Assembly: GCF_051842935.1 (NCBI RefSeq)
Contig: NZ_JBPXRR010000001.1
Coordinates: 2,728,001-2,792,000, forward strand
DNA length: 64,000 nucleotides
Source of the DNA: Pseudalkalibacillus sp051842935
GTDB taxonomy: Bacteria > Bacillota > Bacilli > Bacillales > Fictibacillaceae
Reading direction: 5' to 3'
Shown: positions 33,922-43,384 of the stretch, in pieces
Position numbering within the stretch: the first letter of the stretch is position 1
Layout of the letters: each line of letters starts with the position of its first letter
Translations under genes and position numbers: made by a program
Notes under the pieces: generated by a model
Told to the model about the DNA's origin: nothing
What the model saw: only the letters and a program-made list of their open reading frames with translations
The model's database searches: none

Positions 33922-34800
33922 TTATCGGTCTTTTACAATTTCCTTCAACCACTGAAGTAACGGTTCTCCAAGATCACCACGTTGAAGTGCCAGTTCAACT
34001 GTAGCTTGTACAAACCCGTATTTATCTCCAATATCATATCTTCTACCTTCAAAGAGATAGGCGAAAATTCCTTGATCCATATTTAATTTCCGAAGTGCAT
34101 CTGTCAATTGAATTTCGTTGCCTGCACCTGGCTCAAGATGTTCTAAGATATCGAGAATTTCTGGTGTAAGAATATAGCGTCCCATAATTGCAAGATTTGA
34201 CGGCGCTTCTTCAATACTCGGTTTTTCAACCAAGTCATTGATCTCATATACCCGGTTGGTGTTATTAGGTGTATCCTTAGCGTCCACAATTCCATATTTG
34301 GAAACGTCCTCAGTTGTTACCTCTTGGACTCCGATGATAGAAGACTGTCTTTTCTCAAACTCATCAATCATTTGATGAAGACATGGTTCTTCTGAAACTA
34401 CAATGTCATCACCAAGCATGACTGCAAATGGATCATTCCCTATAAATTTACGGGCACACCATATCGCATGACCGAGCCCTTTAGGCTCTTTCTGTCTAAT
34501 ATAGTGTATATCGGCCATGTCCGAGATTTTTTGTATTTTAGCTAATTCCGTGGTTTTACCTTTCTTTTCGAGGGATTCTTCTAATTCGAATGATTTATCG
34601 AAGTGGTCTTCAATCGCTCTTTTTCCACGACCAGTAACAATTATTATATCCTCAATGCCCGAAGATATAGCTTCTTCCACAATATATTGAATTGTAGGAG
34701 TATCTACAATGGGCAGCATTTCTTTCGGCTGCGCTTTGGTTGCTGGTAGAAAACGAGTACCAAGACCTGCTGCTGGAATTACTGCTTTTTTTACTCTCAT
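33922..34800 (-). CDS. galU: UTP-glucose-1-phosphate uridylyltransferase
   Basis: GalU/GtaB makes UDP-glucose. The 292-residue protein starts MRVKKAVIPAAGLGTRFLPA with the nucleotidyltransferase signature, then TKAQPKEMLPIVDTP, LGDDIV and EKPSIEEAPSN. ATG 34800 has AGGAGG at seven bases; the ATG two codons upstream overlaps the ribosome site. It is co-transcribed with the dehydrogenase, giving a UDP-glucuronate supply for an acidic wall or capsule polymer. Confidence 0.95.
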   Translation of the reverse strand: MRVKKAVIPAAGLGTRFLPATKAQPKEMLPIVDTPTIQYIVEEAISSGIEDIIIVTGRGKRAIEDHFDKSFELEESLEKKGKTTELAKIQKISDMADIHYIRQKEPKGLGHAIWCARKFIGNDPFAVMLGDDIVVSEEPCLHQMIDEFEKRQSSIIGVQEVTTEDVSKYGIVDAKDTPNNTNRVYEINDLVEKPSIEEAPSNLAIMGRYILTPEILDILEHLEPGAGNEIQLTDALRKLNMDQGIFAYLFEGRRYDIGDKYGFVQATVELALQRGDLGEPLLQWLKEIVKDR

Positions 34801-35043
34801 TAACATTCCTCCTAAATCCATCTCTTAGAGTATCTTTTCAAAATTATTAGTTCTTTAGTATTCCATTTTGTTTGAACTTAATTACTCTTAAATAAGTGGC
34901 TTTATTCCTTTATACCCAAATTACGATCCTCATAAAAACATCATTCGTACAGAACAACGCAAGTATGACAGTATTGAATAATCCACTTTTATATTAACAG
35001 AGGTTGTTCATTTTAGATAATCATAACGATTTTAGAAATACGT

Positions 35044-35067
35044 AAACCCCACTCTAAAGCGGGGTTC
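35044..35067 (-). terminator. Hairpin after the lipoprotein gene, possible terminator
   Basis: On the minus strand AACCCCGC/GTGGGGTT with a 6-base loop, 5 bases past the stop. The downstream T-run is weak (TTTACGTATTTC), so efficiency is uncertain. Confidence 0.5.
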
Positions 35068-35071
35068 TCAA

Positions 35072-36097
35072 TCAAGATTTATCAAAAGGGTCAGCTAAAG
35101 TCAAAATCACTTCAACCACTCGTTCTTCCTCAGTAACAATTGAAATAGAGTATTCCCCCATCTTTTTATCTTTAAAATCATATCGTTCTTCCATTTCCTC
35201 TATAGGGAGATCGACAGGGATCACAATCTCTGTTAATAACTCTTTGCTTTCTTCATCTTCTTGCGTAAAACCAAGATAAGCATTATAGGCTGTATAATAA
35301 TAATACTGTTTGACCATGCCACTACCTGCTGTAACTGTATTTGGTAACTCAAACCTGTTAATCAAGTCATCTTTACTAAATCCGAGAGGGAACGGCATTC
35401 CTTCTAGAAGCCCGACTTGTGCATACTGCATGAATTCTTTTGATAAAACCTTCTTATTGTTTAAACCTAGATCCACATCAAGGGTCAAGTACTTCGATAA
35501 GACCATCAACTCATCATCCGTAAATAAATCGTCTTCTTCAACACCTGGTTCAATAATTTGATGAAATGGTACGTCTTCTGTTCCAAGGAAAACACTTTCC
35601 ACTCTATCCTGATTAAACTTCAATACGACTTTCTGTTTATCATCGTCTTCTTCTTTCTCTACGCTAAAGTAGATATATGAAGTATCCTCAGGGTTGTCTT
35701 CACCAAAGCCAAAAACAAATTCATGTAAATCATATTCCGAGAATTCAGCCATAACATCTTCTTTTGTCATATTCAGTGCAGTTTCATCAAGAATCTCAAA
35801 TTCTGGATTGGTTGTGGATATGAAATGAGACTTTTTATATGGATTTAAATAAACCCTTAGTTCATGTTTAGGGAATTCATAATAAAGTTCTTCCTCTTCA
35901 ACGGTTCCTTCAACAGCTTTATTAATATTATGAATGTCTTCCCCTATGCCAAAGCCGAATAACTTCAACTCATTTCCGATTGAATGATATTCTTTTGTAT
36001 CAATTTCTTTCGTTTTCAAGGGCAAGATACAACCTGATAAGGTTAAACTTGTTACCAATATGACTGTGAGTAGAAATTTGCGCTTCAAATTGTTCAC
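35072..36097 (-). CDS. Hypothetical lipoprotein, 341 residues
   Basis: I do not recognise the family. The N-terminus has a lipoprotein signal (KFLLTVILVTSLTLSGC) with the acylated Cys at about residue 23. The rest is acidic and soluble, with many Glu/Asp and paired aromatic residues (VEEEELYYEFPKHELRVYL). The gene begins with GTG five bases after the Wzy-like gene stop, so it is co-transcribed with it. A role in polysaccharide assembly at the membrane surface is only inferred from position. Confidence 0.85.
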   Translation of the reverse strand: MNNLKRKFLLTVILVTSLTLSGCILPLKTKEIDTKEYHSIGNELKLFGFGIGEDIHNINKAVEGTVEEEELYYEFPKHELRVYLNPYKKSHFISTTNPEFEILDETALNMTKEDVMAEFSEYDLHEFVFGFGEDNPEDTSYIYFSVEKEEDDDKQKVVLKFNQDRVESVFLGTEDVPFHQIIEPGVEEDDLFTDDELMVLSKYLTLDVDLGLNNKKVLSKEFMQYAQVGLLEGMPFPLGFSKDDLINRFELPNTVTAGSGMVKQYYYYTAYNAYLGFTQEDEESKELLTEIVIPVDLPIEEMEERYDFKDKKMGEYSISIVTEEERVVEVILTLADPFDKS

Positions 36098-36101
36098 TCC
36101 A

Positions 36102-37472
36102 TTACATTTCCTTTTCCTTGTCAGTAACCTCGCCTATTTTCGTCAGCAAGAATACAATTAATAGAACGCCCCAAAACCTAGGGGTGACAAAATCACTTCG
36201 ATATAAAGATGTGACCAATAAGTGCATCAATTCTAAGAATGCAATTAAGAAATAGATGTTTCTTCTCACTCTTTTCAACAGGTTGAAAAAGAGATAACCT
36301 GCAGCAGCCATGATCAACGTAAACCCGATGATTCCATGTTCAAAAAGCAGGTCAATATACATATTGTTCGAAGAGACATTTAATCTGGATCCATCTTTCG
36401 GTAATATTTTCGTCTCTGATATGAACTCGAAAGCACCTGGACCATATCCAAATAATGCAGAGATGACAGAGTGATCAAATAACCAAAATAACGGCATCAA
36501 ATACATGTAAATCCTACTGGAATGTTCAGGGTCAAACAGATTTTCCCGATTAAGGATCGGACTGAAAAACTTGGCGAATAGTTCGGGTTTCACAAGAATT
36601 GCAACAGCGACTGCAGCTACTGATAACCCTAAGAACATCCATATGTATTTCTTCGGTACTTTTGGGTGGAAAAGAATAAACAAAAATAATATCCCGAACA
36701 TAATAAGCAAATTGAAATAAACTGCAACCGAGAAAGAAAAGATGAGTACAATCAATGCCGGTATCAATATAGCGATTACATAAATCCACTTTCTTTTGAA
36801 TAATAAGTATCCAACAATCACCATATCAATGATAATCGGACCTAAATAACTTGGCTCATCCGCAAAAGAGGTAAGTCGGAAATCGAATAAAGTTAGTCCA
36901 CCGACACTATGAACAAAGGATCGAGTCTCAATGTTCAAAAATGGAACGTTGAATAAAAAATACAAGAGCTGCCAAATCCCAATCGCCGTAATTAACAAAA
37001 TGGAGATAGGATATACGTTGACGATCTTTTTGATTTTACTCAAATCAAGTTTAGAAAGGGTTTTATAACCAAAGTAGGTCATCCCGATAAAAGCGATGTA
37101 ATATAACATCCTGGTGATCAAGGATTTTTTCAAATAAGAGACAAACTCCACACTATTTACCACGCTCGCAGTGAACAGAGCTGAAAAAATAGAAAGTATG
37201 ATGGATAAGACAAATGCATAAATGAAGTATTTCATATATCGGTCAGCTATAGATATATATAAACCTTGCTCCTTCAATCCATATAAGACGTGATATACGA
37301 TAAATAAACCTGCCATTCCTAATGTCAATACAGCAGGTGTTGGAATTGGCAGCATATGAATATATGGGTAGGAAGTTGTAAATTGAACCAATCCTAGGTA
37401 GATACAAAACGTAACAATAATAGTTGTTAGAAAGGGATTGCGTAAATGATCGAATTTAGAACGAAAGTTCAT
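36102..37472 (-). CDS. O-antigen ligase/polymerase-like (Wzy) membrane protein
   Basis: The 456-residue protein has about twelve hydrophobic segments and a long outside loop with the Wzy_C-type motif region (SALFGYGPGAFEFIS, NNMYIDLLFEHGIIGF). Wzy proteins join lipid-linked repeat units outside the membrane. Sequence is weakly conserved in this family, so it could also be a ligase. Neighbouring flippase, glycosyltransferases and initiating transferase support a Wzx/Wzy-type pathway. Confidence 0.88.
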   Translation of the reverse strand: MNFRSKFDHLRNPFLTTIIVTFCIYLGLVQFTTSYPYIHMLPIPTPAVLTLGMAGLFIVYHVLYGLKEQGLYISIADRYMKYFIYAFVLSIILSIFSALFTASVVNSVEFVSYLKKSLITRMLYYIAFIGMTYFGYKTLSKLDLSKIKKIVNVYPISILLITAIGIWQLLYFLFNVPFLNIETRSFVHSVGGLTLFDFRLTSFADEPSYLGPIIIDMVIVGYLLFKRKWIYVIAILIPALIVLIFSFSVAVYFNLLIMFGILFLFILFHPKVPKKYIWMFLGLSVAAVAVAILVKPELFAKFFSPILNRENLFDPEHSSRIYMYLMPLFWLFDHSVISALFGYGPGAFEFISETKILPKDGSRLNVSSNNMYIDLLFEHGIIGFTLIMAAAGYLFFNLLKRVRRNIYFLIAFLELMHLLVTSLYRSDFVTPRFWGVLLIVFLLTKIGEVTDKEKEM

Positions 37473-37513
37473 CAGCAGTAGTACTCCTTTAGTTGATTCT
37501 CAGCTTTATAATT

Positions 37514-37867
37514 CTATTTCGAAATGTAATAAATATCTTCTAAATAAAGTATGTCTTCTTGATCTTTCCATTCTGTCATGTAAATCAATTCTTCGTCTGG
37601 GTTGAAACGGTAGATCTTATTCTCCACTTCTGTCCGTTGAGATTTGAACTTCTTTGAATTGAGATCTTTCAAATGTGTAAACTCTTCTTTTGTCACCTTA
37701 TGATCGTCACTTAGAAGGTGCTGAAATTCATTCCAGTTCATTTGCGTTATGTTGTTTCTCATATATAAATCCGCTTCAACTAGATTTCTGGATTTCAAAG
37801 GTTCTTGCCCACATCCAGAAAGTAATGCTATACAAAAAATCAAAGATAGTAAAATGAATGACCGCAT
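37514..37867 (-). CDS. Small hypothetical lipoprotein
   Basis: The 117-residue protein has a clear lipobox signal (MRSFILLSLIFCIALLSGC) and a short charged domain (NNITQMNWNEFQHLLSDDH, then a YLEDIYYISK end). ATG 37867 has GAGGAG six bases upstream; a longer frame from 38002 has no ribosome site. It precedes the Wzy-like gene by 41 bases. Function unknown. Confidence 0.8.
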   Translation of the reverse strand: MRSFILLSLIFCIALLSGCGQEPLKSRNLVEADLYMRNNITQMNWNEFQHLLSDDHKVTKEEFTHLKDLNSKKFKSQRTEVENKIYRFNPDEELIYMTEWKDQEDILYLEDIYYISK

Positions 37868-38152
37868 AATAAACTCCTCGTACGAAATAATATGTAGATA
37901 TATTAACCTTCGTATAAACATGAATTTTATGTCGAACTTATCTCCTATAAGTTCAATACAGAAAGAATACCAGATTTTCATGTATTTCTCTATAAGGAAC
38001 AAATGAGAAATCTAACAATTTATTTAACCTTAGGATGGTTCAAAAGAATAATTTGATACCTATGTACAAATCTTCTTTCCATCAATAAAATATGTATGGA
38101 AAGTATTCTTTTAAAAGCTTTCATTTGCGGAAAGTTTGCATCATCAATTTTA

Positions 38153-38161
38153 TGCTATAAT
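38153..38161 (+). promoter_or_regulatory. Extended -10 promoter of the family 2 glycosyltransferase
   Basis: TGCTATAAT (extended -10) with a weak upstream -35 (GTTTGC). The divergent gap 37868-38198 is AT-rich and otherwise holds only the ribosome sites of its two flanking genes. Confidence 0.5.
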
Positions 38162-38198
38162 ACAGGTGATAAAGCCTTTATTCGTGAGGATGAACGTC

Positions 38199-38996
38199 AT
38201 GATTAGTCTAATAGTACCTACACTAGGAACAAGAGAAGAAGAATTGAAAAGATTATTTGAGAGCCTAACTAACCAAACCTCACAAGAATATGAGGTAATT
38301 GTTGTCTCACAAGACAACCATGACATTGTTGAAGCGATTTTAAACCAGTTTTCTTTTTCTTCCAAACATGTGAAGATGCAGGAAAAAGGTTTATCTAAAG
38401 CAAGAAACGCAGGTTTGAAGCATGTCGAAGGTTCAATACTAACATTCTCAGATGATGATTGCTGGTATGAAAACAGTTGTTTCGAAGAAGTACAAACCTC
38501 CTTTAACAATACTAATTCAGATATCCTATGCTTTCAGATTTATGACCCGATTCAAAATGTCTACTATAAAGAATACCCTTCAGACAGCCAACAAACAGTA
38601 CCGTTGAAGGGGTTATTCCGAAAATCATCGATTGAGATTTTTTTGTCTTTAGAGAAAGTAAAAATTGAGGATATCGCTTTTGATGAACAATTTGGATTAG
38701 GAGCAAAATATCCATCAGGTGAAGAGAACATCTTCCTTTTCAGCCTCTATAATAAAGGGTATAAAAAGATTTCCTACATTCCCAAAAAAATCATCTTTCA
38801 TAAGAAACCGACGATGGAGTCGCGAATTAATCACAAAACGTTTATCGGAAAAGGGCCTATGTTCAAAGAACTTTTTAATACGCCTGTCGCTTTAGGCGTA
38901 CTGACTCTTTTCTTCTTCAAGAAAGCGAACCACTTGGATAAACCGATTTACACGTATCTTCATTCCATAAAAGAAACATTCAAATATAAAAAATAG
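38199..38996 (+). CDS. Family 2 glycosyltransferase
   Basis: The 265-residue protein starts MISLIVPTLGTREEELKRLF with the GT-A fold, a VSQDNHD strand and a DDDCWYEN metal motif. A conserved GLGAKYPSGEENIFLF block follows at about 160-175. ATG 38199 has GTGAGG nine bases upstream; earlier in-frame ATGs lack one. It is one of the few plus-strand genes in the cluster. Donor and acceptor are unknown. Confidence 0.88.
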   Translation: MISLIVPTLGTREEELKRLFESLTNQTSQEYEVIVVSQDNHDIVEAILNQFSFSSKHVKMQEKGLSKARNAGLKHVEGSILTFSDDDCWYENSCFEEVQTSFNNTNSDILCFQIYDPIQNVYYKEYPSDSQQTVPLKGLFRKSSIEIFLSLEKVKIEDIAFDEQFGLGAKYPSGEENIFLFSLYNKGYKKISYIPKKIIFHKKPTMESRINHKTFIGKGPMFKELFNTPVALGVLTLFFFKKANHLDKPIYTYLHSIKETFKYKK

Positions 38997-39022
38997 GAGT
39001 GAACCTTAGCTGGTTTCACTCC
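38997..39022. terminator. Shared hairpin between two convergent glycosyltransferase genes
   Basis: GGAGTGAACC/GGTTTCACTCC-type stem at the convergent ends, with T-runs on both sides. It overlaps the last codons of the minus-strand gene (stop at 39008-39006). Confidence 0.7.
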
Positions 39023-40115
39023 TTTTACTTGAAGTAATATCTTCGTACAACGTTCTCATCAACTCTGCATTTTGATTCCAACTATATTGTTGCTTGATGT
39101 GTTGCACACCTTGTTCTCCCATTTTCTTCCTTAAAGCAGGATCGATCATCAATTGTGTAATCTTTTTCGCTATTGCCTTTGGGTCTTTTGGAGGAACAAT
39201 ATAACCTGTCTTCCCATCCAATACAACCTCTGGCAATCCCCCAACATCAGAAGCGATTACAGGAACCCCACAAGCCTGAGCTTCGACGGCGGCTACACCA
39301 AAACTTTCAATAAGCGATGGTACAACAAAAATATCCATATCCGAGATGACTTGAGGCACTTGATCGTGCGGAACTTTACCAGTAAAGGTAATCGTATTCT
39401 CTAACCTATACTTTTTTGCGAGCCGTTTATAATACTCCAAGGATGGACCGTCTCCTACAATTTTCAAATGAAGGTTTGAAAATTCTTCAACAGTCAATTG
39501 GTTTTTAAGATACCTGAAGGCTTTAATCAAGTACTCAATCCCATATTTTTCTTCCATCCCTTTAACAATGCCAACCGTAACTGTTTTTCTATTTTCATTG
39601 TGATGATCTTTTGGCGAAAACCTTGTAGTATCCACACCAAAAGGAGTGATAACCAAAGGTTTATCTTGAACGTAATTCAACGTTTCATTCATTAAAGCAT
39701 TACTTGTTGCACATATTACATCTGCCTGCTTTAATACATATCGAATAACGTTCCGGTTAATCAGATTACGTCGGGGGAAATCATAAATATCCGAACCCCA
39801 TACTGAAACGACGAATGGTTTGAAATTTACTCGGGAACCAATAAGCCCATAACTTGATACATAATGGGCATGGAGTAAGTCGGGCTGTTCCTTATTAATA
39901 ATCGACTGCAGCTGCCGTGCGGTGAATAGGTAAGAAAGCTTCCCGTTGAACTTCAATTCCAAATACTCTCTACGAACATTTTTCCAGTTGTGAGATGTAT
40001 AATCTTTATGATTTTCCAGGCTGACATTAATCGTCTCTATTCCTAATTCTTCATAATAGTCCAACCATTTTATTGTATGTACGTTATTGGCAGGTGCCAG
40101 AATAATGATTTTCAT
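39006..40115 (-). CDS. Family 4 glycosyltransferase
   Basis: The 369-residue GT-B enzyme has an N-terminal acceptor half (MKIIILAPANNVHTIKWLDY, LLHAHYVSSYGLIG) and a C-terminal donor half with the family motif SFGVAAVEAQACGVPVIAS and GGLPEVV. It retains sugar configuration by family. It probably extends the repeat unit of the nearby polysaccharide. Donor unknown. Confidence 0.93.
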   Translation of the reverse strand: MKIIILAPANNVHTIKWLDYYEELGIETINVSLENHKDYTSHNWKNVRREYLELKFNGKLSYLFTARQLQSIINKEQPDLLHAHYVSSYGLIGSRVNFKPFVVSVWGSDIYDFPRRNLINRNVIRYVLKQADVICATSNALMNETLNYVQDKPLVITPFGVDTTRFSPKDHHNENRKTVTVGIVKGMEEKYGIEYLIKAFRYLKNQLTVEEFSNLHLKIVGDGPSLEYYKRLAKKYRLENTITFTGKVPHDQVPQVISDMDIFVVPSLIESFGVAAVEAQACGVPVIASDVGGLPEVVLDGKTGYIVPPKDPKAIAKKITQLMIDPALRKKMGEQGVQHIKQQYSWNQNAELMRTLYEDITSSKRSETS

Positions 40116-40206
40116 GCTACCACTCTCTCAATGCCTTCATCAATCTTTCTCTATTTTATCACAACTTAGCCACTATTTAAGCTCTTGATTGAAATCAAAT
40201 ATGATA

Positions 40207-40235
40207 TTGTAAATAATATTGGATTAAAGTAAAAT
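40207..40235 (+). promoter_or_regulatory. Sigma-A-type promoter of the flippase gene
   Basis: TTGTAA (40207-40212), 17 bases, TAAAAT (40230-40235), about 40 bases before the start. Confidence 0.5.
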
Positions 40236-40273
40236 TAATCAGTATGACATTTATAGACAAATGAGGAATTAGA

Positions 40274-41716
40274 ATGCTTAAACATACATTGAATTACTTT
40301 CTAGCGAAAGGGTTGCCAGGCATCATCAATTTTGTTGCCATTGCCGTTTACACCCGTATGCTGGAACCAAAAGAATATGGTGAGTACGCGCTTGTTCTTG
40401 CGGCTGTTACGTTCGTCAATGCATCTCTCTTTCATTGGTTGAAGCTCGGCATGTTACGCTTTAGTGCGAGACACAATGATACGGAGAAAGAACAAATCAC
40501 CTTTTTCAGTTCTATTATCGCAACGTTTTTATCTATGATCTTGCTTTCTGTATTACTAGGTACAACCGGTGGTTTTCTATTTATACAAGAGCCTCATTTA
40601 AGATATCTTTGGTTATTAGGACTAGCACTTTTATGTACATTAAGCGCATTCGAATTATTAACGGAATTCGTGAGAGCTGAATTACGATCTAAACTGTATG
40701 GTGTACTTACTCTGATTAAGGTAATTAGCTCACTAGCCTTTTCGTATCTATACATCAAATTAGGGCTTGGTGGGGATGCAATCATTCTCGGTCTGATTAC
40801 AGGAACATCATTGGCTGCAATCTTCATTCTACCAAGATATATCCACCGATTGAAATTGAATACGATCGATCGTTCATTAATTAAGGAAGTCGTGATGTAT
40901 GGACTGCCATTCATAGCAACTTTAAGTATGGAATATATCATACTTACTTCAGACCGTTTCCTTCTCAATCAGTTTGTAGGTACGAATGCGACAGGAATCT
41001 ATGCTGTTTCCTATGATCTGTCTAAACAGATCCTTATGTTGATCATGATTATCGTCAACCTGGCGGCATATCCTTTAGTTGTTCGGGCTTTGGAAAAGGA
41101 AGGATTAGAAGCATGTCAAAATCAACTAAGACAAAACACGACGTTACTATTTATGATATCTTTACCGGCAGTCGCTGGTTTGATTATTCTAAGTCAACCT
41201 ATCGTAGAAGTATTCCTAGGAGAGGCTTATCGTGAAAAAGGGCAAGTGATCTTCTCCTTAATCTCTATTGGTATCTTTATACAGGGAATTAAGATGTTCT
41301 ATTTCGATTTAGCCTTCCAATTAGGGAAAAATACGAAACTTCAAATATGGCCAGTTCTAGTGGCTAGTATATTAAATGTTGTATTAAATCTATTCTTGAT
41401 TCCTAAATACCAAATATATGGTGCTGCCTATTCGACCATTAGTGCTTACCTTGTATCACTTATCTTAAGCGCTTTAATAGGAAAGAAAATCTTTCCTTTG
41501 GTATTCCCTTGGCTGAACGTATTAAAGATTTTCATAGCCGTCTCTGCCATGAGCGCCATATTACTCTTTCTTGAATTTGAGAATTCGATTGTAACATTAA
41601 TTGTTAAGAGTGCCATCGGGATCATTGTTTTCCTGATCTCAACGTATCTTCTGAAAATTGATGAAGTCATGATTGCCATATCAAAAGCAAAAAGGATCCT
41701 CGCCAAAAGGATATAA
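40274..41716 (+). CDS. Polysaccharide flippase (Wzx/MATE-like)
   Basis: The 480-residue protein has about fourteen hydrophobic segments and the polysaccharide-biosynthesis/MVF signature (MLKHTLNYFLAKGLPGIINF, YGLPFIATLSMEYIILTSDR). It moves lipid-linked units to the outer face of the membrane. GAGGAATTAGA precedes the ATG. It is flanked by glycosyltransferases on one side and wall-binding proteins on the other. Confidence 0.93.
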   Translation: MLKHTLNYFLAKGLPGIINFVAIAVYTRMLEPKEYGEYALVLAAVTFVNASLFHWLKLGMLRFSARHNDTEKEQITFFSSIIATFLSMILLSVLLGTTGGFLFIQEPHLRYLWLLGLALLCTLSAFELLTEFVRAELRSKLYGVLTLIKVISSLAFSYLYIKLGLGGDAIILGLITGTSLAAIFILPRYIHRLKLNTIDRSLIKEVVMYGLPFIATLSMEYIILTSDRFLLNQFVGTNATGIYAVSYDLSKQILMLIMIIVNLAAYPLVVRALEKEGLEACQNQLRQNTTLLFMISLPAVAGLIILSQPIVEVFLGEAYREKGQVIFSLISIGIFIQGIKMFYFDLAFQLGKNTKLQIWPVLVASILNVVLNLFLIPKYQIYGAAYSTISAYLVSLILSALIGKKIFPLVFPWLNVLKIFIAVSAMSAILLFLEFENSIVTLIVKSAIGIIVFLISTYLLKIDEVMIAISKAKRILAKRI

Positions 41717-41756
41717 AAAAGGGATGAACTCGTCTTTAGAGTTCATCCTCTTTTTA
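41715..41756. terminator. Bidirectional terminator between the flippase and the P60 gene
   Basis: Stem GGATGAACTC/GAGTTCATCC (41722-41731 with 41739-41748), with A-run before and T-run after, at convergent gene ends. Confidence 0.9.
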
Positions 41757-41760
41757 TGTA

Positions 41761-43098
41761 TTAGAAAATTTGTTTTGATCCTAAGTAACGTGGTCCCCAA
41801 TAGTATGGGCTGTTCACTTCACTTACTGTTACTCCATTAGACGAGCTGGAGTGTATGAATTTCCCATCCCCTAAATAAATGCCTGCGTGTGATGGACCTG
41901 ACTTGTAGGTTTCAAAGAATACGACATCGCCGATTACTGGCTCTTTAACTTTCTTTCCTGCATTCCAAATATCACTAACTGTTCTAGGAATGTTCACACC
42001 GTTGTTATCGTACACATAGTTCAAAAATCCACTGCAATCAAATCCCGACGGGCTTGTCCCTCCCCATTTATATGGGACCCCTTTTTGAGCTTTTGCGGTA
42101 GAAATGATATCGTCGACATCGATCTTTAGTTCATTGATGACATGATGTGATACAGCGCTTGTACCACCTAGGACTGAGAACTTACTTAAACGGCTTGTCC
42201 GAACATCTTTACGAATTTCATAAGGAATTTCATTTTGTTCGACTAATAAAATCGGTGCATTTTGTTTCGCTGCTAATACTGAACCCGTTAAAGCATCAGC
42301 AAAGTTTTTACCAGTTGTAACGAATGCTTTGGTAGAAGACCCATAGAACTTATCGAAAACTTTCGAACCAGTATGGTACCGGCTGCTACCTGAAATTCGT
42401 TCTGGGCTCTTACCATTTAGTTGTGAAATGACGTTATTACTAATGACACTTGGACCGCCAACAACAATTGTGTCATTGATACCTTTTAACGCTGATTTCG
42501 TTTCACCAGGTAAACCATTTGTGTTGGTTAACAAGATTGGGTAACCGTTTCGTGCAGCATAAGATGATATGGATAAGCTATCTGGAAAGTTCCAACCGTA
42601 AACAATTACAGCTTTAGATGGATTCCCCATTTTAGATGCTATTTTAGCTGCTGTGTCATATCGACTGGTTCCACCGATACGTTCTACCGTACGTGATTTT
42701 CCACCTACTGTTTTCAGTGCTTTCTCAACGTTACCTGATACTGCACTGTTTCCGCCTAGAATGATGATTTTAGATGGATTCAACCGAGCAATTTCCTTCG
42801 CAGTTGTTCCACTTAGTTGATCTTTCCCCGTCAAAAGGATCGGTGCATTCATTCGATAAGCTAACGGTGCTCCTGCAAGTGCATCTGCGAACCCGTACCC
42901 TTCAGCGATTAAAACAGTGTTCGCTCCTTTTGGCCAACCTGTTTTGGAAATTTGAACAGCTGTTGAAAAACGATCAGAACCGTGAATTCGATCGACACTG
43001 TTTGGAGCTGCAGAAGCCTCATTCTGATGAACGATTAATGCAGTCACTACCAAAAATGACACGACAAAAAACCGTACTAAAGAAGTAAACTTTATCAA
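41761..43098 (-). CDS. Secreted CWB2 protein with C-terminal NlpC/P60 peptidase
   Basis: The 445-residue protein has a signal peptide (LVRFFVVSFLVVTALIVHQN), three CWB2 repeats (about 35-320: DRIHGSDRFSTAVQIS, IILGGNSAVSGNVE, VLGGTSAVSHHVI) and an NlpC/P60 domain (about 335-445). The catalytic Cys is in SGFDCSGFLNYVY and the His in PSHAGIYLGDGKFIHSS. P60 enzymes cut D-Glu-diamino-acid bonds in peptidoglycan stem peptides. The CWB2 part should dock it to wall polymer. The domain order is reversed relative to the amidase gene. Confidence 0.95.
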   Translation of the reverse strand: MIKFTSLVRFFVVSFLVVTALIVHQNEASAAPNSVDRIHGSDRFSTAVQISKTGWPKGANTVLIAEGYGFADALAGAPLAYRMNAPILLTGKDQLSGTTAKEIARLNPSKIIILGGNSAVSGNVEKALKTVGGKSRTVERIGGTSRYDTAAKIASKMGNPSKAVIVYGWNFPDSLSISSYAARNGYPILLTNTNGLPGETKSALKGINDTIVVGGPSVISNNVISQLNGKSPERISGSSRYHTGSKVFDKFYGSSTKAFVTTGKNFADALTGSVLAAKQNAPILLVEQNEIPYEIRKDVRTSRLSKFSVLGGTSAVSHHVINELKIDVDDIISTAKAQKGVPYKWGGTSPSGFDCSGFLNYVYDNNGVNIPRTVSDIWNAGKKVKEPVIGDVVFFETYKSGPSHAGIYLGDGKFIHSSSSNGVTVSEVNSPYYWGPRYLGSKQIF

Positions 43099-43333
43099 CC
43101 TTTCTCCCCCTGTTCTTCTTTTCCCCTTATGACTTACTGAAGTAATGTATGGATGTCATGTAACTTGATCTCTAAAGAAAAATGTATAGATTATGTATCA
43201 ATGGATAATTAATGTCGTCATAGAAGAATTTGTTAAGTATTAAAAACAACCTAGTTCTCATTATAAATGAAATGAAACAAAACTTACTTTACAATAACAT
43301 TACAAATCTACAGCATTCTACAATAATTTTGTA

Positions 43334-43369
43334 ACAAAAAAGCTATCGAGAGTCGTTCTCGATAGCTTT
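43334..43369 (-). terminator. Terminator of the acidic lipoprotein gene
   Basis: On the minus strand AAAGCTATCGAGA/TCTCGATAGCTTT followed by TTTTG, about 15 bases past the stop. Confidence 0.88.
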
Positions 43370-43384
43370 AGTTCAGTGAACTAT